Shown: positions 1 through 9,507, counted from the stretch's first letter. The stretch: DNA of 64,000 nucleotides from Trifolium pratense (GCF_020283565.1 NC_060063.1:46646856-46710855); one strand, 5' to 3'. Translations and numbers: made by a program. Notes: a model not told the origin generated them from the sequence alone.

Positions 1-142
1 CTTTCCCTTAAATAATTTTATGTTTCATATGAATTTATAATTATGAGTTAAAGTTCATATTAGTATCCTTGGCATGTATTAAACGCAAGTTCTTTTGACT
101 AAGTGTCAGTATCTTGGCTATAATTTCAATTTTGAGTGTTTC

Positions 143-309
143 TTTTAGCGCCCCGGAGTTTCTCGCGCACCGTAAACACTGTCCGCTACTTAAGTAGCAA
201 ACACTGATTTTTTTCCTCAAATTTCACATTTTATAATATCAGTTACTTAAGTAGTGGACGAGTAAAAATGAAAAAGAACAGGGAGCGCGAGAAACACAGG
301 GCGCTAAAA
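143..309. mobile_element. MITE with GC-rich terminal inverted repeats
   Basis: The left end reads TTTTAGCGCCC...TTTCTCGCGC and the right end is its inverted complement (GCGCGAGAAA...GGGCGCTAAAA). A second inverted pair lies inside, around two ACTTAAGTAG blocks at about 195 and 245, so most of the 167 bp can fold into a hairpin. No coding capacity. I could not define a target-site duplication, so the superfamily is open; a Mutator-type MITE is possible. Confidence 0.6.
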
Positions 310-401
310 TAACCTCTCCAATTTTTTCATGACAACAAAATTCCTACAAATTACACTAATCTATCTCACTTAACGAGTTTGATATTGCTTGGTTATAGGT
401 A

Positions 402-620
402 TTGAGTGGTGGGCACTACAAGGATGTAATTGGAAAGGCAATCTTTAAAGGTGAAAGAGAAGACAATATTTCAATGGCTTTCCTCTATTCTCCTCAAAAC
501 ACCAAGAGAAAAATTCAAACCAATACAGAAAGACCTATTTCACTTAGCCAACAAGCCATCTTGGCTGTAATTTTGAACCTTATGTACCATGTCCTAATTT
601 TTGTCTTGAAAAAAGTTTGA
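402..620 (+). other. Unrecognised open frame, possible terminal exon remnant
   Basis: A 72-codon open frame follows an acceptor-like TTATAG at about 395. I do not recognise the protein. The part after about 515 belongs to a repeat also found at 49108 and 55165, so at least the 3' half is repeat sequence. Whether the first 110 bases were ever an exon cannot be told from here. Confidence 0.15.
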
Positions 621-819
621 TGTTTTCATAGTACATGAACTTGATGAAATACAAATACACACATTCATACTAAGTTCACATACATACTTGCACACTCTTC
701 ACTTGTACAATACTGATCCTGATTAAGAGTGTAGTTGGAAGATTTGTTTGTTTTATATTTCCTAATTAATTGGTGTTTACTACTAACAAAAAAGAAATCA
801 AAATCATATGATCAAATTG
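515..819. repeat. Dispersed repeat, copy A
   Basis: This sequence recurs, with scattered changes, at 49108-49190 continuing at 55165-55385, and its 3' part recurs at 2208-2418. All copies share the blocks TTGGCTGTAATTTTGAACC, TACTAAGTTCAC and TTAATTGGTGTTTACTAC and an A-rich tail before CAAAATCATATGA. It could be a degenerate retroposon or the 3' end of an amplified gene. No ORF is conserved between copies. Confidence 0.55.
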
Positions 820-824
820 GGAAG

Positions 825-2185
825 TGATGGACTATTCGCAAGTGTACGAATTCGCCACGTAGTAATAAAAATATCGATCCACAGGGATTGTGTGACTAAA
901 CGAGTTTAATAGTGTTTATAAACATCATGCAATAAGAAAACATAAATTGGGGGTTTGGTTGAGTAATTTGGCGGTAAGAAAAATGTGCTAAGTCAATAGT
1001 GGAAAAGCGAGGTAGAATCATCGGAATCACCTAGTCTATAGCTTAATCACATGCAATCTACCATACAATATGAATTCACTCAAGTATTCGCAACTGGATC
1101 AACATTATGGTGAATCGCAATCTCTTGTCAAAATCCACCCTATTCGTTGTCGATACTCCTCCGATCTCTCGGATGAAAGCTACCTACAACGAAGTATTTG
1201 AAAACGCGTTGATCGTTCGCTACACTCTATGTTTCAATCTCTCGACCGGAAACACTCAAGTGCTTAATGCAATTCAGTTCAGAAATTAAACCAATATTCT
1301 CATACGTGACTTAAATCTAGATCCATTACAACGCTAATGAAGAATCGTAAGGCATTAAGTATAGATTTGCAAACGAACACTATTACAAGAGTGAAATCAT
1401 ACAATATAGTAGAATTACATTAGATTACTCTACATCCTAAGCTATCCTAGATCCTACCTCCACAAGAAGTCTAGCTCCTCATGTTGCTTCGTTCGCCTCC
1501 TAGCTTCAACTTCATGGCTTGAGAATCCATGCTGCTGATGTGCTTGAAGCTATCCAATGAAATCCAGGATCTAACGGAGAGAATGCTCAGAAAATCAGAA
1601 CGTAGGTGAACTGTAGCAGAAAATTCGACCCCTGCATTAGAAATTGAAGTTTCCTTATATAATAATCGCAACCACGCCGCGCGCCAGATCTATCACGCCA
1701 CGCGTGGTTGCAAATCCTTCAACTATGCGGCGCGTGTAACGGTCTCACGCGGCGCGTGATCAAATCTGAGGTCTCTGATCTTCAACTCTGCAACCTTCAC
1801 GCAGCGCGTGATAGCTCCACGCCCCCGGCGTAGTGAACTTCCCTTTCTTCACGCCGCGCGTGGTCGATGCTACGCCGTGCGTGATCAAGTCAGAGAGCAA
1901 TCCAATTCTGATCAAAGCTACACGCCGCGCGTGATAGGCATCACGCCGCGCGTGATTATGGTGAAAAACTTGGCTCTCTGAGATCTCCATCACGCAGCGC
2001 GTGATGGGCTACGCCCCCAGCGTAGTGAAAATCATATTTTCCTGCTTAAAATCCTGCTTTTCTTGCAGAACAAGTAACCCTGCTTCCGAGTAGATTTCTC
2101 TTGAATTTATTGCTTAAAACCTACTAAAATGCATCTAATGTCACTCAAATAGGCATGGATTAAAGAGTGTGACGATCCGTCATCA
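825..2185. mobile_element. Solo LTR, gypsy (Athila-like) retrotransposon
   Basis: It begins TGATGGAC, ends GTCATCA, and is flanked by the 5-bp duplication GGAAG at 820-824 and 2186-2190. No internal coding region accompanies it, so it is the product of recombination between two LTRs. The opening (cut site, then ATCGATCCACAGGGATTGTG) has the same layout as the LTRs of the gag-protease element at 49191-55159, but it is a different family. It carries a block of CpG-rich palindromes at 1669-2024. Confidence 0.8.
1669..2024. repeat. Array of CpG-rich palindromes inside the solo LTR
   Basis: About twelve variants of the palindrome TCACGCCGCGCGTGA occur in 355 bp, mostly in pairs 20-60 bp apart. 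Two diverged units read CACGCCCCCGGCGTAGTG. The surrounding LTR is AT-rich, so the block stands out in composition. Each unit can form a short stem and has two to four CpG sites. Confidence 0.75.
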
Positions 2186-2207
2186 GGAAGCATACTCCTG
2201 TTTGCAT

Positions 2208-2438
2208 ACTAAGTTCACTTATATCTCCACTTTTTTTTTTTTTTGAAAACTTGGTATCCGGCCTTAGACCGACTAATCCAAGGGGACCAATCCCACCGCC
2301 CACTTGCGGGGGCCCCATTTAGGAGTGTAGTTGGAAGATTGTATTAGTTTTATATTTGTTAATTAATTGGTTTTTACTACCAACATAAAAAAAAATCAAA
2401 ATCATATGATCAATTGTAAAGCATACTCCTGTTTGCAC
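2208..2438. repeat. Dispersed repeat, copy B, interrupted by a SINE fragment
   Basis: It matches 668-810 and 55235-55375. With the solo LTR removed, copies A and B stand in tandem. The phrase AAGCATACTCCTGTTTGCA occurs at both 2189-2207 and 2420-2438 and brackets this copy. The bases TGTACAATGCTGATCCTGAT present at 55265 are missing here and a SINE 3' end sits in their place. Confidence 0.55.
2231..2320 (-). mobile_element. 5'-truncated SINE copy
   Basis: A T-tract followed by GAAAACTTGGTATCCGGCC and then GGGGCCCCATTT matches the 3' portion of the complete SINE at 2978-3203. The tRNA-like head is absent. Against the uninterrupted repeat at 55250-55300, the insertion replaced about 20 bp of target. 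Confidence 0.7.
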
Positions 2439-2961
2439 CTCAAAATTATATGCAAAATAGCGACCACAACAACCTCATAGACCAAAAGATTCCAACCACA
2501 TAAGCCATAAACCAAAAGATTCTAACGACATAAGCCATATATAAATTGACTAATTTATCTCAATCAACAAAGCTGATACTGTTTAGCTACATATACATAT
2601 GCTGAGATTATGACACTATAAGCAAGTGACTGAAAAGTATATATTTTAAGCTGGTGAGATAGATGGCTTTCCCTGTCTGTTCTACACAAAAGAACAAGAA
2701 AAATTTCAAGAACAACTTTTCCTTGTGTACAATCATGTCCTCTTTGTAGTGAAGCCCAAATAATCCGAGCAAAGTTTTCTCTGAAATTCAAACATATTTA
2801 AATTACATTAATGCTTCTCCACTTTATGTAAAAGAAAATATGTTTCCACAATATATGCACTTGTTGCATGTATCTCGTACGACTTGGTCAATGACAAAAA
2901 CATCATAATATAATCTAATTTCCCTAATGAAATTCATAATAGAAATGATAAAATTCCAATA
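2439..2961. other. Intergenic, no feature recognised
   Basis: AT-rich single-copy-looking sequence. A 75-codon minus-strand open frame (2564-2791) has no recognisable motif and no splice context, so I do not call it a gene. Confidence 0.4.
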
Positions 2962-2977
2962 TTGAACCCACTGACTT

Positions 2978-3203
2978 TTTTTTTTTTTTGAAAACTTGGT
3001 ATCCGGCCTTAAGACCGACTAATTCAAGGGGACCAATCCCACCGCCCACTTGCGGGGGCCCCATTTAAAGCCAGAGTTTTTTTTTTGCTCTGTATGGACT
3101 TAGCCCACCGAAATTGGCACCAGTGGGAATCGAACCTGAGACCTTGAGAGGAGCATACTTCAAGGGCCCAAGTCAACACCACTCGACCAACCCCAAGTGG
3201 GTT
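2978..3203 (-). mobile_element. Full-length tRNA-derived SINE
   Basis: The element is flanked by the direct repeat TTGAACCCACTGACTT at 2962-2977 and 3204-3219. Read on the minus strand it has an A-box-like TTGGTCGAGTGG (3190-3179), a B-box GGTTCGATTCC (3136-3126), a body, and a 3' homopolymer. This is the architecture of a tRNA-derived plant SINE such as the Au family; the exact family was not checked. Confidence 0.85.
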
Positions 3204-3219
3204 TTGAACCCACTGACTT

Positions 3220-3572
3220 ATTGCATAATAATTATTACCGGTACTTAAAAATGTACAAAACTTGCAGAGAAAGAAACTCACAAGTCATAACTGATCCACA
3301 AACATGAAAAATTATTTGATTTGCATATGGTAATACGGAAACAGTCAAATTGAATGCAAATATCTAGATCAAATATAATTTAGAAACTTTGCAGGTATGG
3401 AATTATGTAATTCCACCACAATATAATTGAAATGTGGTGACATGCATCTAAAATCAAGATGCAGCTACTAATAGTGCAAAACTAAATCCAATGTTAGTCA
3501 TCTTTGATTTGATGCATTGCTAATATAGAGAATGGATTAAGGGTGAAAGTTCACACCTTAACGAGATACACT
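3220..3572. other. 3' flank of the F-box pseudogene
   Basis: AT-rich sequence downstream of the F-box/FBD stop codon on the minus strand. No ORF, repeat or clear polyadenylation cluster was recognised. Confidence 0.35.
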
Positions 3573-4068
3573 TCAGTCAAATTTAAGTTGACACATTCCG
3601 GAAGCCCTTGGCACATCAGATAATAATTTGAGAATGTGGTACTTCATCTTTAGGTCCAAGGAAATATCAGCAACAATCATCGTCTTCAAAACAAGACCAT
3701 TTCGCAAAAGATAATCAATGAATGACACCTCATCCGGAATTCCCCGAAATCCTTTAAATTGAATGAAGGTCAAGTGGGAGACAAGACAGTTAGGAACACT
3801 TGGCTGTGGAGGCCATCCTAAAATTGGTGACTCTACCTGTAGGCACAAAGGACATGAATAAGATGAAATATTCATAGGTGGGATGCAAACTTTGTCGAAG
3901 CTTATGGCGGAAAAGCAAAGATCCAAAATTCCGATGTTTGGGCAGCCACATAGAAGCACATTAATAGCAGACACTTCCACATAATGAATGTCCATTACCA
4001 GCATCTTCAGTGACGGTAAAGTAACTGGCATAGAGTTTTGCATGTGTACATGAATGGAACTGTAGAAA
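3573..4068 (-). pseudogene. F-box/FBD gene exon 2: LRR remnant and FBD domain
   Basis: It is open from the acceptor to a TGA at 3575-3573. The first part (SMPVTLPSLKMLVMDIHYVE) is LRR-like. The second (CLVSHLTFIQFKGFRGIPDE through VLKTMIV) is a typical FBD domain: CL-x-SHL, then a K-GF-G core with acidic residues, then LL-NG--LK-M. It ends in CQLKF, as many family members do. A possible extra intron edge (CTACAG/GTAGAG) lies at about 3840 but need not be used. Confidence 0.8.
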
Positions 4069-4156
4069 CTGAGGAACAAACAAGTAATATGTTATAGTAT
4101 ATCAAAACTCAGTAGGCAAAAAATTTAAAATATTATACTTTTTTCTGCTTGGAATT

Positions 4157-4375
4157 TGTTAATTGCAAAGTGGAATCTCTCATCTTATTCATCATAGACA
4201 ATGCCTTATATAGGCTTATTTACAACTCAATTGTTTAGACAAGCAAATTGGCCAAGCCAAGCCCAAGCCCAACAGCAGGCCAGGCCAGCCTTGCGCGCGC
4301 GCCTGCAACATGCTGCTTGCTGCACAAGCCAAGCCACACAACACTAAGCCTAAGCACATAAGCCTATTCCTAACA
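4157..4375 (-). repeat. 3' LTR of the Copia element
   Basis: 219 bp, TGTTA...TAACA, identical to 8577-8795. Includes a GC-rich CAAGCC-repeat stretch and the run GCGCGCGCGC. Confidence 0.95.
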
Positions 4376-4391
4376 TACCCTCCCTTAAATT
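4376..4391 (-). other. Polypurine tract of the Copia element
   Basis: On the minus strand TTTAAGGGAGGGTA lies directly against the 3' LTR. This is the expected plus-strand primer position. Confidence 0.75.
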
Positions 4392-4411
4392 GAATCCCCA
4401 ACAGATACAAT

Positions 4412-7400
4412 TTACTTTACAAAATCATTCAGATCACAAATTCCAAGTCCCTCCCTTAATTTGCAAAAACTGTCAAACTTCAAAGGCTTGGTGAGGATGT
4501 CTGCCAATTGTTCTTCTGACCTGCAATGCACCAGCTCAATAACATTGTCCTTAGTGAGATCTCTAAGGAAATGATACCTGACATCAATATGTTTACTTCT
4601 ACCATGCATAATAGGATTCTTAGAAAGCTTAATGGAAGAACTATTATCACAGTAGATCATAGTGCATTCAGGTTGCTTCACTCTCAAGTAACTCAGAATA
4701 TTCCTAAGCCATATTCCTTGACAAGCACATGATGCTGCTGATACAAACTCTGCTTCAGTTGTGGAAAGAGTCACTATAGGTTGTTTCTTAGAGGACCAGG
4801 AGATGGCACCTGAACCAAGCATAAACACAAACCCACTAGTACTTTTCCTGTCATCTAGATCACCAGCATAATCTGAATCACTCCAGCCAATGAGCTTCAG
4901 ATCCTCACTTGAACCAGCTCTGTACAAAATTCCTAATCCCAATGTTCCTTTTAGATACCTTATGATCCTTTTTACAGCAATCACATGCATCTCACTAGGC
5001 CTGTCCATGAATCTAGCTACCAAACATACAGAATAAGCAATGTCAGGTCTTGAAGCCAGCAAATACATCAAACACCCTACCATTTGCTTATATGTAGTAC
5101 CATCAGCTATTCTTTCATTTGCATCTTTGACAAGCTTACACCCAGGCACTATTGGATTAGTAACTTTGTTGCAGCTCTCCATTCCAAATCTAACCAAAAT
5201 CTCAGCAATGTATCTCTGCTGATGCATAAAAATACCATCACTGCTTTGAATTACTTCAACTCCAAGGAAATATCTCATCTTGCCCAAATCTGTCATAGCA
5301 AATCTACCTTTCATGGAGCTTTTGAAGTCTTCTATTAGATTGACATCATTTCCAGTGAAAATTAAGTCATCTACATAGAGACTAACAATGAGTATCTCAT
5401 CCTTCTTTCCATATTTAACAAACAAAGTGTGCTCATAGGGACATTTCACAAATTTTTCAGAACTGAAATAAGCTTCAATCTTACTATACCAAGCTCTAGG
5501 GGCTTGCTTCAATCCATACAGAGCCTTTTTCAATTTGTACACCATGTTCTTGCTGCCATTACTATACCCCTCAGGTTGAACCACATATATGTCCTCAGTC
5601 AAATCTCCATGTAAAAAAGCACTCTTCACATCTAACTGAAACACATTCCATCTGTTGTTAGCTGCAAGAGCCAGTATAGCTCTGATTGTATCCCATCTAG
5701 CCACAGGTGCAAACACCTCATTGTAGTCAATGCCTTGTTTCTGAGTGTAGCCTTTAGCCACCAACCTTGCTTTGTACTTTTCAATCTCACCCTTTTCATT
5801 AAATTTTGTTTTAAAGATCCATTTCACACCAATGGCATTGCATCCATCTGGTAACAAAGTGAGCTCCCAGGTGTTGTTTCTTTTGATTGAATCCATCTCA
5901 GCATCCATAGCAGCCCTCCAAACATCAAGTTTGATTGCTTCATCATAAGTGTTGGGATCTTTACCAGTGCTATAGATGGCTAGATTATGAAGTTCTCTTT
6001 CTTCTTCTGCATCTCTTCCAGTTACATATATGTCAAGACTCCTTGGTGGTTTTCTGATTCTAGGAGGAAGCTGTGTTACTCCATCACTATTATCTTCACT
6101 ATCACTGGTGTTATTACTTATAATCATGTCATCATCTTCACTGTTGCCTGCTGCATTTACATCACCTTCATTGACTGGCTCAATTGGAATATCTTCATGA
6201 ACTGAATCATCTTCTGCATCATCATTGGACCAGTCATCATTATCTGTACTTTGTGTCTGTGATAGCTTGTTCCATTCCCATCCTTTTGACTCTTCAAACA
6301 CAACATCTCTGCTAGTGATTATTTTCTTGTCAATTGGATCATAGAGTTTATAGGCCTTGGATACATCACTTACTCCCAGCAAAACACATTTCTTGCTTTT
6401 GCTGTCAAGCTTCTTTCTCTGACTGTCAGGTATGTGAACATGGGCTAGACAACCAAACACTCTAAAGTGATTTACTGATGGTTTTCTACCACTCCAAGCC
6501 TCTTCAGGTGTCATGTCTTTAACACTAAAAGTAGGGCTCCTGTTCATAAGATATGTTGCCCAGTTGACTGCTTCAGGCCAAAATGACTTAGGTACCTTTC
6601 TAGCACTGATCATACTTCTTACAATATTCAGAATGGTCCTATTCTTTCTTTCAGACACACCATTTTGCTGTGGTGTGTATGCAGCAGTCAATTGCCTCTT
6701 TATCCCTTCATTGCTGCAGAAATCATTGAATTCATTAGAGGTGTATTCTCCTCCTCTATCAGATCTAAGGCATAAGATAGGACAACCAGCTTCTTTTTCT
6801 ACCAATGCTTTAAAACTTTTGAAAACTTCAAATGCAGCAGATTTCTCTTTTAACATGTAACACCAAGTCTTTCTACTAAAGTCATCTGTGAATGTCATAA
6901 AATACCTGCATCCACCATTGGATTGAGGTGATATAGGCCCACAAATGTCAGAGTGAATGAGCTCAAGCTTCACACTAGCTCTCCAATTGGCTTGTTTAGG
7001 GATGATGTCTCTGTGTTGCTTACCAGTCAAGCAATCACTACAATTCTCATCAGAGTCTTCTAGCTCAGGTAGACCTCTCACCATTTGCTTCTTAGACAAG
7101 GTATTGAGCCCTTTAAAGCTCAAGTGGCCATATCTATCATGCCATAGCTGGGTGCTTTCTTGCTTGGCAGTTTGCAGACACATAGGCAATATAACAGGTG
7201 CAGAGATTACATACATTCTATTCTTAGACATGTGTGAAGTGAACAATAAGCCTCTATCATCATGATACACCTTACATTCATCATTCTTAAACACCACTGA
7301 AACTTGTTTTTGCTGTATCTGACCAATGCTCAGAAGATTGGTCTTCAAACCAGGCACATAATATACATTGCTAATCACATGAACAATGTTATTAATGCTG

Positions 7401-8440
7401 AGTTTGATGTTTCCTTTCCCTTTCACAGGCATCTTTGAATCATCCCCCAACTTCACAGAGTCACTATAACTATCATCAAAATTAAACAGCCATTCTTTGT
7501 GTCCTATCATGTGATTACTACAACCAGAATCTAGAAACCAATTTTCAGATTTTCCAATTGTATCAGAGAATTGCTGTTCAGTTTTAGCCATAAGCAATAA
7601 TTCTTCATTACCATCATAAAATTCAGCATAGTTGGCATTACCTTCCCAATCTGGACATTCAGATTGATAGTGACCTAGCTTGTGACAGTTGTAGCATTCA
7701 ACCATCTCTTTGCTTTGTCTACCTCTTCCTCGACCTCTATTGGAATTTCTTCCTCTCCCTCTACCAGATCCAGATCCTCTTCCTTGTGAAACTTTCAAAG
7801 CTTGTTCTTCTGTGTTCACTTGTGATTTTGCTGAAGGTTTCTTCATCCTTCCCTCATGCACAATTAGACTACTCTGCAATTCATCAATTGACATTGTAGT
7901 TACATCATTGGATTCCACAATTGAACACACCACATAATCAAACTTTGTCACCATGGATCTCAGGATCTTTTCAACAATTGCAACTTCTTGCAATCTTTCA
8001 CCTTGTGCAGACATTCTATTTGCAATAGCTAGGGTTCTTGAAAAGTAATCTTCCACAGATTCTCCTTCCTTCATTTCAAGAACCTCAAACTCTCTCTTCA
8101 GAGCTTGCAGCTGAGCTCTCTTTACCTTTGTAGAACCTTGATACTTTCTTCTCATCGCATCCCAAATACTTTTGGAGGAATTACGATCAAGAATCGTATC
8201 AAGAATGAAACGATCGATCGATTGAAACAAGTAATTCTTCACCTTCAAATCCTTCAGCTTGCTAGCATTAGCAGCTTGAATTTCTTCAGCTGTGGCGTTT
8301 GCAGGTGCCACCGTGACTCCATCTTCAATTGAGGACCAAAGTTCTTTGGAACGAATGAGATTCTCCATGAGCATTGACCAATGGTCATAATGTCCATCAA
8401 ACTTTGGAACACGAGACTGTGAGTATTTGGATTCATCCAT
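4412..8440 (-). CDS. Copia gag-pol polyprotein, intact, 1342 aa
   Basis: A single open frame from ATG at 8440 to the stop at 4412 encodes everything a Copia element needs. Gag: a UBN2-type region (about 10-230), a Gly/Arg-rich stretch, and a CCHC knuckle at C249-C262. Protease: DSG at 304-306. Integrase: zinc-binding H434/H439/C467/C470 and catalytic D498, D561, E597. Reverse transcriptase: about 850-1100 with YVDD at 1022-1025. RNase H: DSDYAG from D1188, then TEAE and the KHIDVRYHF block. Order PR-IN-RT-RH defines Ty1/Copia. The length is usual for one-frame plant Copia polyproteins, and I see no stop, frameshift or lost catalytic residue. The start fits well, being about 130 bp after the primer site. 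Gag-type products assemble the particle; pol parts copy and integrate the RNA. Confidence 0.95.
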   Translation of the reverse strand: MDESKYSQSRVPKFDGHYDHWSMLMENLIRSKELWSSIEDGVTVAPANATAEEIQAANASKLKDLKVKNYLFQSIDRFILDTILDRNSSKSIWDAMRRKYQGSTKVKRAQLQALKREFEVLEMKEGESVEDYFSRTLAIANRMSAQGERLQEVAIVEKILRSMVTKFDYVVCSIVESNDVTTMSIDELQSSLIVHEGRMKKPSAKSQVNTEEQALKVSQGRGSGSGRGRGRNSNRGRGRGRQSKEMVECYNCHKLGHYQSECPDWEGNANYAEFYDGNEELLLMAKTEQQFSDTIGKSENWFLDSGCSNHMIGHKEWLFNFDDSYSDSVKLGDDSKMPVKGKGNIKLSINNIVHVISNVYYVPGLKTNLLSIGQIQQKQVSVVFKNDECKVYHDDRGLLFTSHMSKNRMYVISAPVILPMCLQTAKQESTQLWHDRYGHLSFKGLNTLSKKQMVRGLPELEDSDENCSDCLTGKQHRDIIPKQANWRASVKLELIHSDICGPISPQSNGGCRYFMTFTDDFSRKTWCYMLKEKSAAFEVFKSFKALVEKEAGCPILCLRSDRGGEYTSNEFNDFCSNEGIKRQLTAAYTPQQNGVSERKNRTILNIVRSMISARKVPKSFWPEAVNWATYLMNRSPTFSVKDMTPEEAWSGRKPSVNHFRVFGCLAHVHIPDSQRKKLDSKSKKCVLLGVSDVSKAYKLYDPIDKKIITSRDVVFEESKGWEWNKLSQTQSTDNDDWSNDDAEDDSVHEDIPIEPVNEGDVNAAGNSEDDDMIISNNTSDSEDNSDGVTQLPPRIRKPPRSLDIYVTGRDAEEERELHNLAIYSTGKDPNTYDEAIKLDVWRAAMDAEMDSIKRNNTWELTLLPDGCNAIGVKWIFKTKFNEKGEIEKYKARLVAKGYTQKQGIDYNEVFAPVARWDTIRAILALAANNRWNVFQLDVKSAFLHGDLTEDIYVVQPEGYSNGSKNMVYKLKKALYGLKQAPRAWYSKIEAYFSSEKFVKCPYEHTLFVKYGKKDEILIVSLYVDDLIFTGNDVNLIEDFKSSMKGRFAMTDLGKMRYFLGVEVIQSSDGIFMHQQRYIAEILVRFGMESCNKVTNPIVPGCKLVKDANERIADGTTYKQMVGCLMYLLASRPDIAYSVCLVARFMDRPSEMHVIAVKRIIRYLKGTLGLGILYRAGSSEDLKLIGWSDSDYAGDLDDRKSTSGFVFMLGSGAISWSSKKQPIVTLSTTEAEFVSAASCACQGIWLRNILSYLRVKQPECTMIYCDNSSSIKLSKNPIMHGRSKHIDVRYHFLRDLTKDNVIELVHCRSEEQLADILTKPLKFDSFCKLREGLGICDLNDFVK

Positions 8441-8559
8441 TAATGGATCAAGGAAGAAGCTTGAGGATGAAGAAGAAGCTCGCGCGAAAAAAAAACGGTT
8501 ATAACGGTTTTCTTGAGAAAACTGCAGTTTTCTCTCTTTCTTCAGGTTTGAGATCTTTT

Positions 8560-8574
8560 AGGCTCTAGATACCA
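8560..8574 (-). other. Primer-binding site of the Copia element
   Basis: On the minus strand TGGTATCTAGAGCC starts two bases from the 5' LTR. The initiator-Met tRNA complement is TGGTATCAGAGCC; this site has one additional T after the seventh base. Confidence 0.75.
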
Positions 8575-8576
8575 CT

Positions 8577-8795
8577 TGTTAATTGCAAAGTGGAATCTCT
8601 CATCTTATTCATCATAGACAATGCCTTATATAGGCTTATTTACAACTCAATTGTTTAGACAAGCAAATTGGCCAAGCCAAGCCCAAGCCCAACAGCAGGC
8701 CAGGCCAGCCTTGCGCGCGCGCCTGCAACATGCTGCTTGCTGCACAAGCCAAGCCACACAACACTAAGCCTAAGCACATAAGCCTATTCCTAACA
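8577..8795 (-). repeat. 5' LTR of the Copia element, with TATA box
   Basis: 219 bp, identical to 4157-4375. On the minus strand TATATAAG lies at 8632-8625, a good TATA box for the element's RNA, leaving about 50 bp of R-U5 before the primer site. Confidence 0.95.
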
Positions 8796-9075
8796 GAATT
8801 TAGGTGCATTTCTTAACTCAAAATACACTTTTTGTGTTATAACAAATGTTGAGAAAATAAATATTATGAATTAGAGAAAATCAACGGAGTTAACTTAAGA
8901 ACCCTAGAAAAATACCACCTAAATTTTGTCCTTTATGCTTTTGGACTTCACTTCTATTTTATAAAACCTATTTTAAATGTATTTTTCTAAAAGTATATAA
9001 ATGTATTGATATACTGCAATGATCTATAAATTCTTAAATTCTTATATTTTGGGACGGAGGAAGTATTTGCTTTAC
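8796..9075. other. Rest of F-box intron 1, with a Stowaway-type end
   Basis: Non-coding, AT-rich. It contains TTGGGACGGAGGAAGTA at about 9050-9065, which resembles a Stowaway MITE terminus (CTCCCTCCGTCCCA on the other strand). I could not find the partner end in this intron. Confidence 0.5.
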
Positions 9076-9507
9076 CTAAGTGAAACTAGGTTAGTGGAAG
9101 TGAAGAGGGACAAGGGGAGCTTGTATCCGGGACCATAATCTTCGGTATAGAGATTAAGGTTGAGTTCCAATGGCGGCACGAACCCACGTGTCAACTGAAT
9201 ATTCACGAAACTTGTCGTCGGAAAAGGTGTGAGCACAGTCGAGATGAAATTTCTGAATGTCGCAAGGATTATGGAGAAAAGCGAGAACACCGTTAACTAA
9301 AACAGCAAAGTTTCTGAATCGTTCAGACCGTCGGACTTCATAGTCGTCAGAGTCGTCGTAGAAATCGAGATCCTGGAGATGCTTCCAAAGGTGCCGCTAC
9401 CTTTGAGATAGACAGGCGGTGGTAACTGAGGTTTTGGTCGGTAGTAAAGATAGTATGTTGTTCAGTAGTATATCATCTGGTAAACTACTAATCCTGTCTT
9501 CCCCCAT
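9076..9507 (-). pseudogene. F-box/FBD gene exon 1: F-box
   Basis: From ATG at 9507 the frame reads MGEDRISSLPDDILLNNILS, a textbook F-box start (LPD--L--IL), then LLPTK and LSQR. A TAG follows at 9399-9397 where the family has W in the LSRRW motif. After that the same frame continues with RHLWKHL and GVLAFLHNP, both family signatures, until a one-base shift near 9170. The shifted frame carries the next signature to the splice donor at 9075. Confidence 0.85.

Larger units (their letters stand above)
4157..8795 (-). mobile_element. Complete, very young Ty1/Copia retrotransposon
   Basis: The 4639-bp element has 219-bp LTRs that are identical base for base by eye, both starting TGTTA and ending TAACA. 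The target duplication is GAATT at 4152-4156 and 8796-8800. Coding is on the minus strand, so the 5' LTR is the right one. Between the LTRs lie a primer-binding site, one uninterrupted gag-pol frame and a polypurine tract. Identical LTRs, an intact frame and a clean TSD point to a recent, possibly still competent insertion. It sits in intron 1 of the F-box pseudogene in the same orientation as that gene. Confidence 0.95.
3573..9507 (-). pseudogene. F-box/FBD/LRR protein pseudogene split by a Copia insertion
   Basis: The minus-strand gene starts with an F-box (exon 1, 9507-9076) and ends with an FBD domain (exon 2, 4068-3573). Proteins of this family act as substrate adaptors of SCF ubiquitin ligases: the F-box binds SKP1 and the LRR/FBD part binds targets. 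Exon 1 ends at a TTAG/GTAAAG donor and exon 2 begins after a TTCCTCAG acceptor. Both are in compatible phase (two bases plus one), so they belong to one gene. A 4.6-kb Copia element occupies the intron. Exon 1 has a TAG at codon 37 (9399-9397), where the family has Trp, and a frameshift near 9170, so no full protein can be made. The LRR section may be short or further spliced. Confidence 0.8.

Noticed and set aside
3124..3190. tRNA gene (A and B boxes at 3124-3190)
   Set aside because: The boxes belong to a SINE with TSD and 3' tail; no cloverleaf with acceptor stem is present.
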